Source: Chara braunii
Taxonomy: Eukaryota; Streptophyta; Charophyceae; Charales; Characeae
Direction of reading: 5' to 3'
NCBI GenBank assembly: GCA_003427395.1
Contig: BFEA01000376.1
Coordinates: 1,597,824-1,653,255, forward strand
Length of the DNA stretch: 55,432 nt
Shown here: positions 1-11,740 of the stretch, one piece after another
Numbering within the stretch: the first letter of the stretch is position 1
How the letters are laid out: each line of letters begins with the position of its first letter
The notes under the pieces: model-generated
What the model was told of the DNA's origin: nothing
Seen by the model: the letters and a program-made list of their open reading frames with translations, nothing else
The model's database searches: none
Made by a program: the position numbers and the translations under genes

Positions 1-411
1 TTTTTGTGTGATATATATGTGCTTTAGGGTACGTCATGTGTGCAGTTTTGACATGTGTGGATCAATAATGAAAAAGTTGGCATTTTTTTGAATTCGTTGG
101 ACGCTTCATTTTGACGCGGACAGTGTCTTTGTGTTAGGGTTTCATAGTGTTTTTTTGTTTTTTTTTTTCGTTTTGGCCTGTTTCCTTTTTTGATGTTTGC
201 ACTATGGTCTCATATCGTTTGTTTTTAAAATTTTTGATGAAATTTGCACCGCAATTGCCAACGAAAACGGCAAATATTTGGGGCCCCGTTAACAGTCTCT
301 CGCGCCCGCATAACAAACCAACGAATCAGTAAAGGAAGTACTCACACGGACATACGTGGACTTCTATTTTTGCAAGTTGCAAGGGAGGGGGGGGGGTGTG
401 GGGTGTTGTTG
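1..411. other. AT-rich sequence without a recognisable gene
   Basis: T-rich tracts and a G run near 385-397. The short open frames here show no domain and overlap one another on both strands. Nothing else can be supported. Confidence 0.5.
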
Positions 412-1440
412 GACTTGGATCCATAGCTTGCTTCACCGCACACAAACCCCAACCTAAACATACTTTCCCATCCATAGAAAATATACATGTATGTTAAAGC
501 ACCAGTACATCGGGCACCTGGGCCGCGGACCTGACGCCTCAAATTCTGGAGGCGCGAAACGAAAACGTGACCGTTGATCAAATTTATCAACGGTGGGCCC
601 AGAGTTTGATGTTTCGGCGTCGTTTTCTTGTGGCGATGAGTGTTGGACCGCAAGGCTGGGGCCGTGTACTTGCGGTTTGAATGGACTCGTTTTGTCTAAT
701 AAATAGTTAAGGATATACTCCTTGTTTTTTCTTTTCAAGTGAGCCNCCCCCCAGGCAGCCCCCCCCCCCCAAGTCGGAGTTGGAGCCATATCATGCTTCA
801 CCACATACAAAGCCCGCACCGAGGGCGTTAAGAAGTGCGGATGAATATATATTTTTTTCTAGTAAATACTAAATAGTTAAGAATATTCTTTTTCACTTTT
901 TTTTCAATGGCGCAGGTGGGGGGACCTCGTGTCAGACTTGGATCCATATCTTGCTTCACGACATACAAAACCTGCACCGCGGCTGCTAAGAAGTGCGCAT
1001 GATTTTTTTTTTCTAATAATAAGTTAAGAATATACTTTCTTTTTTTTTTGTTCAAGTTGTCACCCCGCCCCCTCCCATGTGACTTGGATCCATATTTTGC
1101 TTCAGCAGACAAAATCCGCACCACACCGCTGAGAAGTGCGCATAATTTTATTTCTTTCCTAAGAACACTTCTTTTTTTTTTTCAAGTTTCGCACGAGGGG
1201 TCTCAAGTCGGACTTGGATCTACACCACACACCAAATCCGCACCGAGGACGCTAAGAAGTGCGCATGAATATATATTTTTTTTACATTAAGAATGTCCTT
1301 TTTTCTTTTTCAAGTTGCTCCACCCCCCTCCCCCCTGCACCCCCCCCCATTAGACTTGGATCCATATCTTGCTTCACCACACACAAAACCCGCTAAGAAG
1401 TGCGCATGATTTTTTTTTTCTAATAAATAGTTGAGAGTAA
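412..1440 (+). repeat. Degenerate tandem repeat, 130-160-bp units
   Basis: A module starting with GACTTGGATCCATATCTTGC, followed by a CACACAAAACCCGCACC-like stretch, GCTAAGAAGTGCGCATGA and a T-rich tail, recurs with starts near 412, 775, 935, 1081, 1211 and 1353. Spacing between the last five is 160, 146, 130 and 142 bp. Copies differ by substitutions and by length of the homopolymer spacers, and the first has lost its 3' half. A related start (GAATTGGATCC) occurs alone near 4911, so the family is also dispersed. I see no coding capacity. Confidence 0.8.
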
Positions 1441-1820
1441 AGTTACCTGGCCAAACGTTTTGGGGCCCCCGGGCTGACCCCCGAACTTTCGGGCATTTGA
1501 GGTTCTGTTCGGGGTCCGAACACGGAGAGGTTCGGCCTCCGCCAAAGAGTTATTTCGCGGCCTAAATATTTTGAAAAAAAAATTGAATTTTTTTTCTGAT
1601 GTTAGGTACATGCCTCAAAATTTTGAAGGCATTTCCTAAGCCAAAACAAAATGAAAACTGTCCAAACATGACAAGGTCCAAACATGCTAGCCCACTCACT
1701 ATTTTTCTTTTAGAAAAAGTTGAAAAACTTTTATTCGGGGCCTAGAAAACATTATTATTTTTTGAATTTTTTTTGGTAAGTTTTTGCATCATGTGAAATA
1801 CATATCTATAAATTTTCAAC
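1437..1820 (-). repeat. Inverted copy of the GGCCCCGAA/CGAACGCC repeat family
   Basis: Read on the minus strand this segment matches the family seen on + at 4390-4857 and 5955-6452: a GTATTTCACAT block, an AT-rich run, TAGGCCCCGAA, AATAGTGAGTGGGC, GGCATGTACCT, TAGGCC, then a CG-rich head with GGTTCGGACC-like motifs. It is about 385 bp long and diverged by substitutions and small indels. It encodes nothing recognisable. Confidence 0.7.
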
Positions 1821-3010
1821 GGTGAAGTCCCACCGCCCAAGTTGAGTTTTCTCAACGCTGAGGTTTCTATCACGTGTGGCATGGTGGGACGGAGCTCTGT
1901 CGTTGGTGTATTGTGAATCTAATGGGTCGCAAATACAGGAGAATAACCTATTAGATTTGGCCATTTTGTAGATTTTTTGTTTGACGTGAAATCCGTTTTG
2001 TAGAATGCTTTGGCCCTTTCAGTGCGGGCAGGAGACCATTTTGAGTTGAGAAAACTACCCCCCCCCCCCGCCCCGGGGCCTCGACCCACTAGCATTGTTT
2101 AAAACGGTGTGGCGCTCTTTTCTAATTTAAAAACGCATGAACAATGTTATTTTGCATTAAGGCAGTAGCAAAGAAAAGGGCCAAAAAAATGAAAAATCAT
2201 GGGACATGGCATTGATATCATGACAGTTCACCCTATGCATCCACACTTCCACCAACCCGGTACATCTGCATGCAAGCTTCCCACCGGCCTGTTCGCAGTC
2301 TTCCACGAAAATTTCAATATTCTCAATTTTTGCAAAAAAAAGATAGCAAGGCGAGAAGCTTCACCCCCCCCCCCCTTAAGAAAATCATAGTATTGAAGCG
2401 TCGCACCAGCGCAAAGTGGCCGACAAATGATTTAAAAAAAAAATTGTTGGCCCATGGAAAGTTGCCTCCACGAAAACAAAGATAATTGACACTAGCAGTC
2501 GATATGCTACTGGATCAACGACTGACAGATGTCATGGACGGTCGTACGTGATCGAAAACGGAGGAGCACAAACGTAACTCGGACGTAGTGGGTCAAGACC
2601 CAGGTAGATTTCTCAACTTATATGCCTTTTTTTTTTTTTTTTTTTAAACATTATTACATCCTGAAACGAAGGAACTCTGACAGTTGTGTTTGACTCTCTG
2701 GCATGAAACTTGTTTCCTTTGGGCAATCAACGTATTTAGCCATCCATGCTGTCTCTGTCCATTTTACAAATAGTGACCTCCTGTCCTCTCACCACGGGCA
2801 GTATCCCTTTTCCACGGAGACATTCACTCTGACTTTGCCAGACGTGTTTCATTTCTCCAAGTTACGTTATCAAAACTAAGGAGAAGACTCAGAAGAGTTG
2901 TTTCTAATATTTTTTTCAGTTTTTTAATTTATTGTTTCAAATTTATTAATGTCGAAATGATATTACACCGTTGTGTTTTCTAAACTCAACTTGGGCGGTG
3001 GGACTTCACC
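1821..3010. mobile_element. Fold-back element with a perfect 29-bp terminal inverted repeat
   Basis: The 29 bases at 1821-1849 (starting GGTGAAGTCCCACCGCCC) are the exact reverse complement of 2982-3010. A second, imperfect inverted pair lies inside: a GAGAAAACTACC...CGACCCACTA block at about 2046-2095 against 2585-2618. The nested arms suggest a non-autonomous fold-back or MITE-like DNA element of about 1.19 kb with no transposase frame. I could not find a convincing target duplication, so the true ends may lie slightly outside. Confidence 0.55.
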
Positions 3011-3904
3011 CCAGGGCGTTTGGCGAAAAAAAAATCGCCAAAGATATTGTTGATAAAAACATCCTCGCCCAATTACTAATTTTAATTATCGTTTTATTTT
3101 ATTTTATTTTTATTATTATTATTTGTTTTTTTTTCATTTTAAATTTTATTTCAAATTAGGTAAAAAAATTGGATGTAACGCTGAGAGAAAAGTTGTTCAG
3201 TTTATTTTTATGCAGAACATATGTTTTTTTCAGATTTGTTGTTTTTGGGGGGGGGTGTGTTCGTCGCGAATGGCCGAATGCGTCTACAGGAGGATGATCC
3301 GGCTAGCAAAGGGGTAGGATACAAAAGAGTTTGTGTGGTAGTTGAGGGACCCAAATCCTGTTGTGCAGTACTCGTGATCCCTCGGTCAATATTTTACATG
3401 TATTACTCAAAAAAGTAAGGAGATATTTGTTTCCCTCCTCTCCTTAACACGGGGCATGCCGGTGTAAAGGAAGGTCCCGCCAAAATCTTTTCAATCTGGG
3501 GTATAACCAATCCCGAAAGAGGGTGGGATCGACCATAGGCCCACTGGATAGAAGATTTCAGTATTTTGCTTGTTGTTGTGCAATTGTCTCATTGGGTGGA
3601 GCCTCCTTCAATCACGGAGTATATGGAGGGCGTCATGATCACTGCTGGCAAAAGTCAAGTTTATTCTAGAAAAATGTGGAAGTTACTTTGTTCACTGTTG
3701 TTGGAACCACTACCGTCATCTGATGGTTGGGATGCACTCTTCAACAATTTTCGCCGGGAGATCTCCGTTTTTGTTTTCTTGTTTTGTTTTTTTTTGTTTT
3801 CGCAGCCCAGAAGTTCACAATGAACCTGTCAGGCCTCTGCTACAAAGTGTCCCACTGGATTGGCCACATTCTTATCCCACTGCTAATGGGCCCACGCTCC
3901 AGGG
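3011..3904. other. No recognisable gene
   Basis: AT-rich to about 3240, then mixed sequence. Open frames near 3566-3823 and 3727-4179 show no family signature; the latter ends in a poly-lysine stretch that simply translates the A tract after 4077. GTTTTCGCAG near 3797-3806 resembles a 3' splice site but nothing downstream supports an exon. Confidence 0.4.
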
Positions 3905-4074
3905 GGTCAAACATTTGGCGTTCAGCTCGCCCGTTCGGCCTCGGCCAAACGCCAGCTACCATGGTTGAGAGCAGGGTAACCGACGTTCAGGACGGGCCGA
4001 GCGCCCGACCCCGAACGCCCAAACGTATGGGACCCCTTGGGGATGCGTTCGGCCGTTCGCGCCGAACGCGGACC

Positions 4075-4119
<45 letters not shown>

Positions 4120-4860
4120 CATGAAAAAAATCTGAAAACAAGATATAATACGGGCCATAATGACAATAAAAAGGCCTGAAAGGCTGTCCTGTCCAGATTT
4201 GACAGATAATTGAATTGGTTGGGCTTAAAGAACTAGCCTTTTTAATTAAAAAAAGAAAAAAAAGATAAATTAAACAAGATATGCCTGAACATTACATCCG
4301 AATGCCTTACCAAATTTGAAATAAAAATAAAATATCGAAAATAAATACTAATAATAAAAATAAATATAAATAAAAAGAGAATTACATTTAGTGACTGAGC
4401 AGGCATGTGTTCGACACCCCCATCTTTGGCGATTTTTTATTTTTTTTGTATAACTAAATGCCCTAAAAATTTACAAATGTGTATTTCACATAATAAAAAA
4501 CCCACTAAAAAATTTTCAAAAAAATAATAAAATTGTTTAGACCCCGAACTAAAGTGAAAACAAAAAGTAAAAAGTGAAAAAATATGTGGGCGAGCACATT
4601 TTGACACCGCCATCTTTGGCGATTTTTAATTCTTATTTGCATCAGCCAAATGTCTTGAAACTTTACAGGCATGTACCTCACGTCATAGAGAACTTACGAA
4701 AAACAATTCAGAAAATAATTATTATTTTTAGGCCCCGAAAGAATTTTTGGCGGGCGCCGAACGCCGTCGGGTTCGAACCCCATACACGACCCCGAACGCC
4801 CGTACGTACGGAGGTGTGCCCAGGGACCTCCGTACGTACGAGCTGGTGACCCTGGTTGAG
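3905..4860 (+). repeat. CGAACGCC-type satellite repeat, partial and full units
   Basis: 3905-4075 holds a CG-rich head (GTTCGGCCTCGGCCAAACGCC and relatives), followed by an A tract at 4077-4117. From about 4390 two tandem units of roughly 190-200 bp follow, each with a GACACC(C/G)CCATCTTTGGCGATTTT-like opening, a TTTACA block and a TAG(A/G)CCCCGAA block, ending in a second CG-rich head with CGTACGTACGGAGG and CCTCCGTACGTACG as an inverted pair (about 4801-4840). The arrangement repeats at 5955-6452 and, inverted, at 1437-1820. Confidence 0.7.
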
Positions 4861-5369
4861 AGTATAATTTTTATTTTATTTTTAAGTTGCATCTGAGGGG
4901 TCTCACGTCAGAATTGGATCCTTTTCGACCGTGAAATTTAATAAAATTATTTCAACCGTGAAATAATTGTCGCGATGTTTTGGCGCATTCACAATTTTTG
5001 CCACTTTGCTATATGTCGGCCAAAGGAAACAGTATTGCAACCTCACTCATTTCTTACTTTCAGAAGAATGCATGAAAAAATCTAAAAATTAGAAGGCCTA
5101 CGAACTTCGTTTTGGTCTTTTCAGAAGAACATAAATAAATAGAATATCATTTTGACCATGAAATCGTCGCGCCAAGTCGACGCTTTTTCGATTTTCGCCA
5201 CTGTGCGATATCTGATCCAACGGAAAAAATACTGCAGTTTCGGTGATTTTTCGAGCTCAAAAGAATATAAGAAAAACTCTGAAAATATTAGGGCATGTAG
5301 TTTTTGTTATGATCTTTCTGGGAAAAAATATTAAAATATATATATCATCAATATTCAAACAGAGTTGTT
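4861..5369. other. AT-rich sequence, no gene
   Basis: Contains a stray copy of the GACTTGGATCC module near 4886-4920 and otherwise AT-rich sequence. The short open frames show no domain. Confidence 0.4.
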
Positions 5370-5490
5370 GGTACCGTAGGCAGAGAGGGAGAAGAGGACA
5401 ACAAACGAGGGGCTCTAACGACTTGTTTCATCGGAGTTTCCTCGACTCATCATGAGGCTGAACCCTATATATATAAAACATATATATATG
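5370..5490 (-). repeat. Dispersed repeat with a degenerate hammerhead-like core
   Basis: Nearly the same block occurs at 41760-41870: CCGTAGGCAGAGAG, AGGACAACAAACGAGGGGCT, a GTTTC(A/G)TCGGAGTTTC core, ACTCATCA, AGGCTGA, then TATATATA. On the minus strand 5424-5453 reads ATGATGA, a stem, then GATGAAAC, a decayed CUGAUGA...GACGAAAC hammerhead core. The first conserved C and a perfect stem II are lost and no cleavage triplet is placed correctly, so this copy is probably inactive. Confidence 0.55.
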
Positions 5491-5583
5491 TTATGAAGAA
5501 AAATAAAATAAACAACATTTGTTTAAGCATTACATCCAAATTATTTACCAAATTCGAAATAAAAATAAAACTAATAATAAACA

Positions 5584-5930
5584 TATGTGTAACATCGTGT
5601 TCGGGTTCGATCATCGAACCCGAACATTCAGGACCGAACGCGGAGGAGCGTTGAAACTCTCCGAACGAAAACATAAAAATATTTCAAAAAAAAAAAAAAA
5701 GTTCTCTAAAAAACTGAAAGAAATATATGATATGTAAAATGCTAATACAAACAACTTTTGCCCGTGAGGTATGCTCAAATTTGTAATCAACCTCGAGTTA
5801 AAAATCAAAAACTAATTTTATTTTTTATTTTTTTTACATATGTTTGTCCGAATATGTTCGCGAGGTGTTCGGTCGAAGACCCGAACATGTTCGGACATTC
5901 GGAAAAGCTCCGAACATGTTCGGTGTGCTA
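5584..5930 (+). repeat. CCGAACATGTTCGG palindrome repeat, copy 1
   Basis: Aligns end to end with 6584-6910: GTGTTCGGGTTCG, CGAACGCGGA, GCGTTGAAACTCTCC, an A-rich spacer, ACAACTTTTGCCCG(T/G)GAGGTATG, CCTCGAGTTA, a T-rich spacer, then GTTCGCGAGGTGTTCGG and the perfect 14-bp palindrome CCGAACATGTTCGG at 5881-5894 and again at 5910-5923. Noncoding by appearance. Confidence 0.75.
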
Positions 5931-5954
5931 CAGAGATAAAATAAAAAATAAATA

Positions 5955-6452
5955 AAAATATAATTAAAATAAGTTAGGGAGCGAGGAAATTTTCAACACC
6001 GTCATCTTTCGGGATTTTTCATTCTTTTTGGCACATCCAAATGTCTTGAGAATTTACTGATGTGTACTTCACATAATACAAAACTCGTAAAACAAAATTC
6101 AAAAAATAATAAAAATTTTAGACCCCATAATAAAGTGAAAACAAAAAGTAAAAAATGAAAAAAAAACAAAATAGTGAGTGGGTAAGCACGTTGTGACGCC
6201 ACAATTTTTGACGAACTTTTTTTTTTTTTTACGAGGAAAATTACCTGAAAATTTATAGGCATGTACCTCACATCATAGACAACTCACAAAAAAACAATCA
6301 GAAACAACAAACTTATTTTTAGGCTCGGAAATATCTTTTGGCGGGGGCCAAACGCCGTCGGGTTCGGACCTCGAACGGGACCCCAAACGCCCGTACATAT
6401 GGAAGTCAACCTGGGGAACTCTATACATACGGGTTGGTGACCCTATATATTT
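5955..6452 (+). repeat. CGAACGCC-type repeat, second + copy
   Basis: Matches 4390-4857 over its length: CACCGTCATCTTTCGGGATTTTT, TGTACTTCACATAATA, TAGACCCC, AGTGAAAACAAAAAGTAAAAA, AGGCATGTACCTCACATCATAGA, TTTTAGGCTCGGAA, TTTGGCGGGGGCCAAACGCC, and ends with ACGGGTTGGTGACCCTA. The adjoining copies of the CCGAACATGTTCGG module suggest both belong to one larger composite repeat. Confidence 0.75.
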
Positions 6453-6583
6453 ATATATATGTCTGCAAAATGCATCGTAGTAGCAATTTTACGCATTTTC
6501 TATTTCTGCAATTCACACGGTTCTCCACACTGTGCAAGGTTAGGGTTTGGACATGCAAGCACATCGTGATCTGTGTAGCATCA

Positions 6584-6910
6584 TGTTCGGGTTCGGTCGG
6601 GACCGATCGCGAACAAGCGTTGAGACTCTCCAAACGCGAACATAAAAATATATTTAAAAAAAAAGTTATCTAAAAAATTAAAAAAAATATATGTAATGTA
6701 AAATGGTAATATGAACAACTTTTGCCCGGGAGGTATGCTCAAGTTCGTAACCAAACTCGAGTTACAAATCAAATGCCCAAAAAACAAAAGTTTTTTTTTT
6801 TTTTTTTAATATATTCGGCCGAACACGTTCGAGAGGTGTTCGGCCGAACACCCGAACATGTTTGGACGTTCGGAAAAACTCCGAGCATGTTCGGTGTGTT
6901 ACACAGATCG
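6584..6910 (+). repeat. CCGAACATGTTCGG palindrome repeat, copy 2
   Basis: Diverged duplicate of 5584-5930 with the same block order. The palindromes have decayed here (CCGAACATGTTTGG, CCGAGCATGTTCGG), while GTTCGGCCGAAC is conserved near 6838-6850. Confidence 0.75.
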
Positions 6911-7089
6911 TGTCTGCTGCTTGACATGGGATACACTTCAAAAAAGAAATGGTTCGCAAAATCACATAGGGATCCAATCTACCTCAACAGTTATTTCATA
7001 AAGTAGCTGGATTTTTCTCAAATTTTTGCATGGGTTCAAACCCCCCCAGTGACAACAGTTGGCAGCAAGCTCGTAAATATTAATTAATA

Positions 7090-7131
<42 letters not shown>

Positions 7132-7739
7132 CAAGTGGGCAAGTAGGCACGTGCATGCATGGGCGGGCACTGGGCCGTATCTCTTTCTTGTTGGTTTTTC
7201 TCAGGCACACACAAAACGACAGGCAGAAAAACCACTCTTTTTGTTGTCTTTTGTGAGGCACAAAACGACAGGCGGAAAAACCAATGAACAAAAAGAAAAA
7301 AGAACAAAACAGTAACGTCGGAAAATGAAAAAAGGAAGATGGGGAGCATAACAACAGCCCCTCGCTATCAGTTCCCCTTGCAAGATATTCATGTCAATCG
7401 ACGCTCATCGCACAGCGAGTGCATGGACGCCCTCACCACATTAACTGGCGCGCTGTGAACAAACCAATAAAAAAAACCGGCTCTGCGCACACCCCGCCTA
7501 ACGATCCGCCGCATCCAATGGCCCACACACATTTTCGCACTGCGTTTCAGCGTGCAACGGACCACCATCCTTCCCCCCCCCCCGGCCAATGTTTATAAGA
7601 GGTAGGATAAAAAAGAAGGGAAAAAAAAAGGCAATGGCCTCAAGATGTCATTTCTTTTTGGCCAACTTCTTGGTGATGTTTGCATGCCTCAGGTTGAGTT
7701 TGGTCTGAGTGTCAAGAAAAAAAAAAAAAAAAAAAGATT
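6911..7739. other. No gene; TG microsatellite and a short direct repeat
   Basis: A (TG)n tract lies at 7091-7127. A direct duplication of a CAAAACGACAGGC(A/G)GAAAAACCA unit occurs near 7210 and 7260. The rest shows no supported coding sequence; the CAC-rich open frames on the minus strand translate the microsatellite. Confidence 0.5.
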
Positions 7740-7880
7740 TTATTTTTTTTTTTAAAATGATAAATGCTCCAATCTATTCGTGGGAAGCAGCACGTGCTGC
7801 GAACCGGGCTCTGCGTCCCATATAGAGTTACACAAGTCCTTTGAGATACCAAGGCCATTACCCGGCTTCGGCTGAGAAGC
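7740..7880 (-). mobile_element. LINE 3' end on the minus strand
   Basis: Read on minus: GCCGAAGCCGGGTAATGGCC, then GGGACGCAGAGCCCGGTTC, GCAGCACGTG, CCCACGAATAGATTGGAGC, then a poly(A)-like tail (the T tract at about 7742-7753). The same order occurs at 22559-22704 and 46430-46573, and related ends occur on + at 15756, 16470, 16542 and 38000. This is the 3' terminus of a 5'-truncated non-LTR element. Confidence 0.7.
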
Positions 7881-8629
7881 AATCTAAGAAGTATTGAAGA
7901 ACTTCAAGAGAATTAAAGAAGGGGTTGAAAAACTATGAATGACTACTGAGCTTTTTTCGAATGCTCAGAACCCTAGACTCCCAAACAAAACTCTCTAAAA
8001 CTGTCCAACACTATCTTATTCCCTCTCGAGCTCTCCCATGCCTCACACCCCCACTTGGCTTGGTTACCAAGCAATGTGACTCGCCCCAGCTCCGGCCAGC
8101 GTCGTCCCAACAGCTACCCTTGGTTGTCCCTTGGAATGCCCACCCCCAAAGCATCCCCAAATCTCTCTACCAGGCCTCACGCTCCTGCAATCGGCAGGTA
8201 ACAGGGCAACACCCCAGCACCGGTCAGTGTCGTTCTGACATCGAACAACCGCAGATCCATGAATGTATCAGTATCAAACAGCCTAAAGCGAGTTGCTAGA
8301 AGTCCCCAGAATCCTAAAACGTTCTTTTTTTTACCAGAATCAATGCTATTTGAGGTAAATTTGGGAGACTATCCACCAACAAAAATCCCAGCAATTGTCT
8401 TCAAACACTCTAAAGCGTCAGAGAGTCCTAAGACTCTCGAAGTCCTCAGACGCTAGGTGGGATACTAGACGGATGGCAATCACCCACAGTGCTCGGTCAC
8501 TCGGTTGTCCAGATGAAAAAAGACCGGACCCCGTGCCGCTACCCCCCCCCCCAAGGGAGAGATGAGCAAGCCAAACCGCTAACCAAGCAACCCAAGAAAA
8601 AAAAAAAAGACAGAAATGGGGACTGTCAG
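7881..8629. other. No recognisable gene; possible LINE 5' flank
   Basis: C-rich mixed sequence that passes without a visible border into the LINE beginning near 8630. It may be the tail of the minus-strand element or the LINE 5' UTR. The 112-residue open frame at 7961-8299 shows no domain. Confidence 0.35.
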
Positions 8630-8631
8630 CA

Positions 8632-9839
8632 ATGCAGTACTTGCCAACAGGGAAACTGCTAGTTAGGGAGGGAGAGCGTAAACGAGAAGAATCGAGCCTC
8701 ACCAGGAAAACACCTGTCGCAGTTGGTAAATTCCGCCAATTAGAGGCCACAGAAAGGAGGCAAAGTAACTTGGGGGACCTCACACAGGAAAACTGCGGGC
8801 AGACAGACCTGTTCGAGGAGGCCTTCGACTCAACACCGATGGAAATAGAGTCCATCCCTGCCCCCCCCCCCCCCCCCCCTCCCGGATGTGGAAATGACTG
8901 AGGCACACGACACTGATAAAAACCAGTCAGCACACACAACAACAACTCACACAGAGGAAGACAATAACAAAATACAAAGGGTATGCCTCCAGGAAGTGGT
9001 GGATTGGCTAATGCAAAATCTTCACCTCAAATATGAAAAAGGAAATGAGGAGTTTTGGGATGAAGTGTATAGGTACTATAGGGAACTGGTTCCATTGCTG
9101 TAAAATAGCGCAAACCTTCAAAAAGCTCTAACCCAGGGCCTGCTGGAGGGGGCGAACTGACCCGATACCTGTCACAAACTGCTGTATATTGTACTAAGCC
9201 GCTTTCATCCCCCAACCCCCGAACAGGATGGACAAAACGTTCAGGGGGGCCGAAAGGAGGATTATGCCACTACCTCAAGGGAAGGGGATGCCCATACAAT
9301 CATGCACCAAAAGACACCACAACTCAACAGTAATACCTCGTCGACGCTGGAGAACATCCGGGGGGGGAGTGCAATTGCAGAAGAACAGACGGACCATCCA
9401 GATTCAGCAGGTTGGAAGGTACGGGAGGTGAAGGATCTAAAGGTAAATGGGGAGAAAAGGATTTTGGAGGAAAAGAAGTTGAAAGAGGAGGTGGAGGAAA
9501 AAAAGTTGGAGGTACAACAAGATGGAGATAACATGAAGGAACAAGAAGGGGCAATAGAGAAGGAAGATGAATCGTAGACCGAAGGGGAGCAATGGAAGGG
9601 GAAAAAGGGCACATAAGGCGAGATGGAAAATTGGGTTTCTCAAAAGGGGGAGGAATCAGGTCAGGAAAGAAGAGGGACCCAACAAGAGATCACCCAAGAC
9701 CAGGACACAGAACTAGCAAGCGAGGATCCTCGAAAAAGGGAGGGAGAAGAGCAAAAGGAAGTGAATCCGTCAGAAGGACTGTGCCTGGCTTTGGCGTCCT
9801 AGGAACCGACCTCGCCAAAGACACAACCAACCCAACATA
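8632..9839 (+). pseudogene. LINE ORF1-like region, broken
   Basis: Open segments at 8632-8901, 9302-9577 and 9592-9840 encode a proline run followed by strongly charged Lys/Glu-rich sequence (for example KKLKEEVEEKKLEVQQDG), resembling the coiled-coil, RNA-binding part of LINE ORF1 proteins. Frame changes break it into pieces. The assignment rests on composition and on position just upstream of the endonuclease. A similar acidic block on minus near 45870-46300 appears to be another copy. Confidence 0.4.
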
Positions 9840-10386
9840 AACCCTCTCCCCCCCCCAAGCCCCCGGAGGTTGACCTCACCAGCTGACGACAAAAAATCTA
9901 GCACCTGCTAGAGAGGACACCCTCTGAGGAGGTGCCCTCAAACAAGGACATAACCCTTCTACCAGTGAGGCAAAAAGATGGGGCATGGGAGGTGGGCCTA
10001 TCGGTGCCACCAGGTGCAGCAAATGGAGAAGTAACCCTTTAAGGGCGCTCCTCCTTCTTCCTCTCACCGACATCCTGGGTCGGTAGCCCAGTCCTCAGGA
10101 AAGCGGATATTTCTCAGTAGATCCAGAAACAATTGTCGGCAGAAGCCTCAACAACACTGGTGATCTCCCACGAGCACCACAAATTGGGAACCGAGGATAT
10201 CTTTCTAAGATACGACCACCCGAAAACAGAGGACTTGCGCTGGTTGGATCAAGATGCCCTTATGGATCTGCAACTTCTTAAAATAAAACCCAGCGACCTC
10301 TGGTCGGCTACGAAGATCGATGCATTCCTGATGAAACCACTCAGGCAAGGAACACTGCAGAAAGGTAACCTCTTGGATACAGAAAA

Positions 10387-11336
10387 GTGACTTCCACTGT
10401 AAATCATATTATTAAACAAGGATACAGAGTAGCAACAACAAAAATGAATGTAGTAGACGCGTTGTACGACAAGGATAAAACTTGGAAACTTTGCAAAAGA
10501 CAAGCGGACCTTGACCTGCGCTCACTCAATGTAAATGGACTCGCCACAACGAAGCACCCCAAAAGACGAGCAATTTTAGACCTGTTAAAAGGGGTAGAGG
10601 GGAGAGATTGGTCGGACGTTGTATGCCAGCAAGAAACTCACCTTATGAACAACCCAGAACATAATCATACACCTAAAGAAATTTGGCATCACCAGGCCTT
10701 TCACACTCACGCCCTACGATAAGGAAGTGGAGGGGTAGCCATATGACTCCTCCCTGGCTCGAAGGTGGAAATGCTCAACTGGGCAGCAAATCACGAAAAT
10801 GGCAGATGGTTCTATGAATTTATATACTGGCGGTGTTGGAATTGGAAGAGGTTAATATCTTGAATGTATATGCCCCCAACGACACGGCGGCACGCCAAAC
10901 TTTCTTTGAGTATCTCAAGGCTAAACTACCTGTGAGTATCCCCACGATCCTGGCAGGTAACTTCAATGTGGCTCCGGATCTCTGGCTGGATAAATGGAAA
11001 ATCCCCATGCCTTGCCCAATCTATATCGAAAACGGCGAGAGAATAATCACAGAGCTTTCACAATCCCTCAACTTATTTGATACCTTCAGGAGACAATTCC
11101 CTACCGAGCGTCGTTTCACCTGTTTCCGTAAGAATTGTACGAAAAGAGCGTCGAAGTCCCACAAAGACCTAATACTGATTTCAGAAGAATTACAAGAGGC
11201 CCTCCAAATAGTAGAGATATCTTCCTGTAGTCCCCACCAGCGCCTGGATCAAACGATGTGCCTTGCCATTTTCTCATTTCGAAAAAAAAAACAGACCAAG
11301 GCAGGGGGTTTTACAAACTCAATACATCCCTCCTGA
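10387..11336 (+). pseudogene. LINE APE-type endonuclease, frameshifted
   Basis: The N-terminal motif LRSLNVNGLATTKHPKRRAI with DVVCQQETHL (about 10520-10640) is the APE/exonuclease III-like domain that nicks target DNA before target-primed reverse transcription. After stops near 10722 (TAA) and in GGVAI*LL (TGA), and a frame change, the domain resumes at 10833: LNVYAPND, ILAGNFN (metal-binding Asn), LNLFDTFRRQFP, a FTCFRKN block, KDLILIS, and EISSCSPHQRLDQT where SDH is usually found. The catalytic SDH triad therefore looks lost. The motif order is unmistakable although the gene is dead. Confidence 0.8.
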
Positions 11337-11740
11337 CCATTGACCGCTTCAAAGTCTACCTTAAGGAAGTGTGGTCCCTCTGGCAAAAACAAAGAGACCA
11401 AATCAGAGATGATATATTGTGGTTTAACAGCGGCCTTGCTTTTTTGGGCCGCAAGTGCAACGAATACTCAAAACTGTTTGCGGTGCGACGCCACACCGAT
11501 GAAGCAAACTTGCAACACCAACTGTATCAACTGCAACAGCAAGAAGATGACATAGACGACCCTGAACACCTAGCCGAGACAGCAAGGACTATCCAGACTA
11601 TGGAAACCCGCCTCTTAGAATACATGAAACACAAATGACAGAGAGTTAGGATCCAAGACAAACTTTCCAACACAACATGGAGGGAGCAATGGATGCGAGG
11701 TTCTTTGCAATGGCCAAGGCCAAGTCGAGAAGATCGATAA

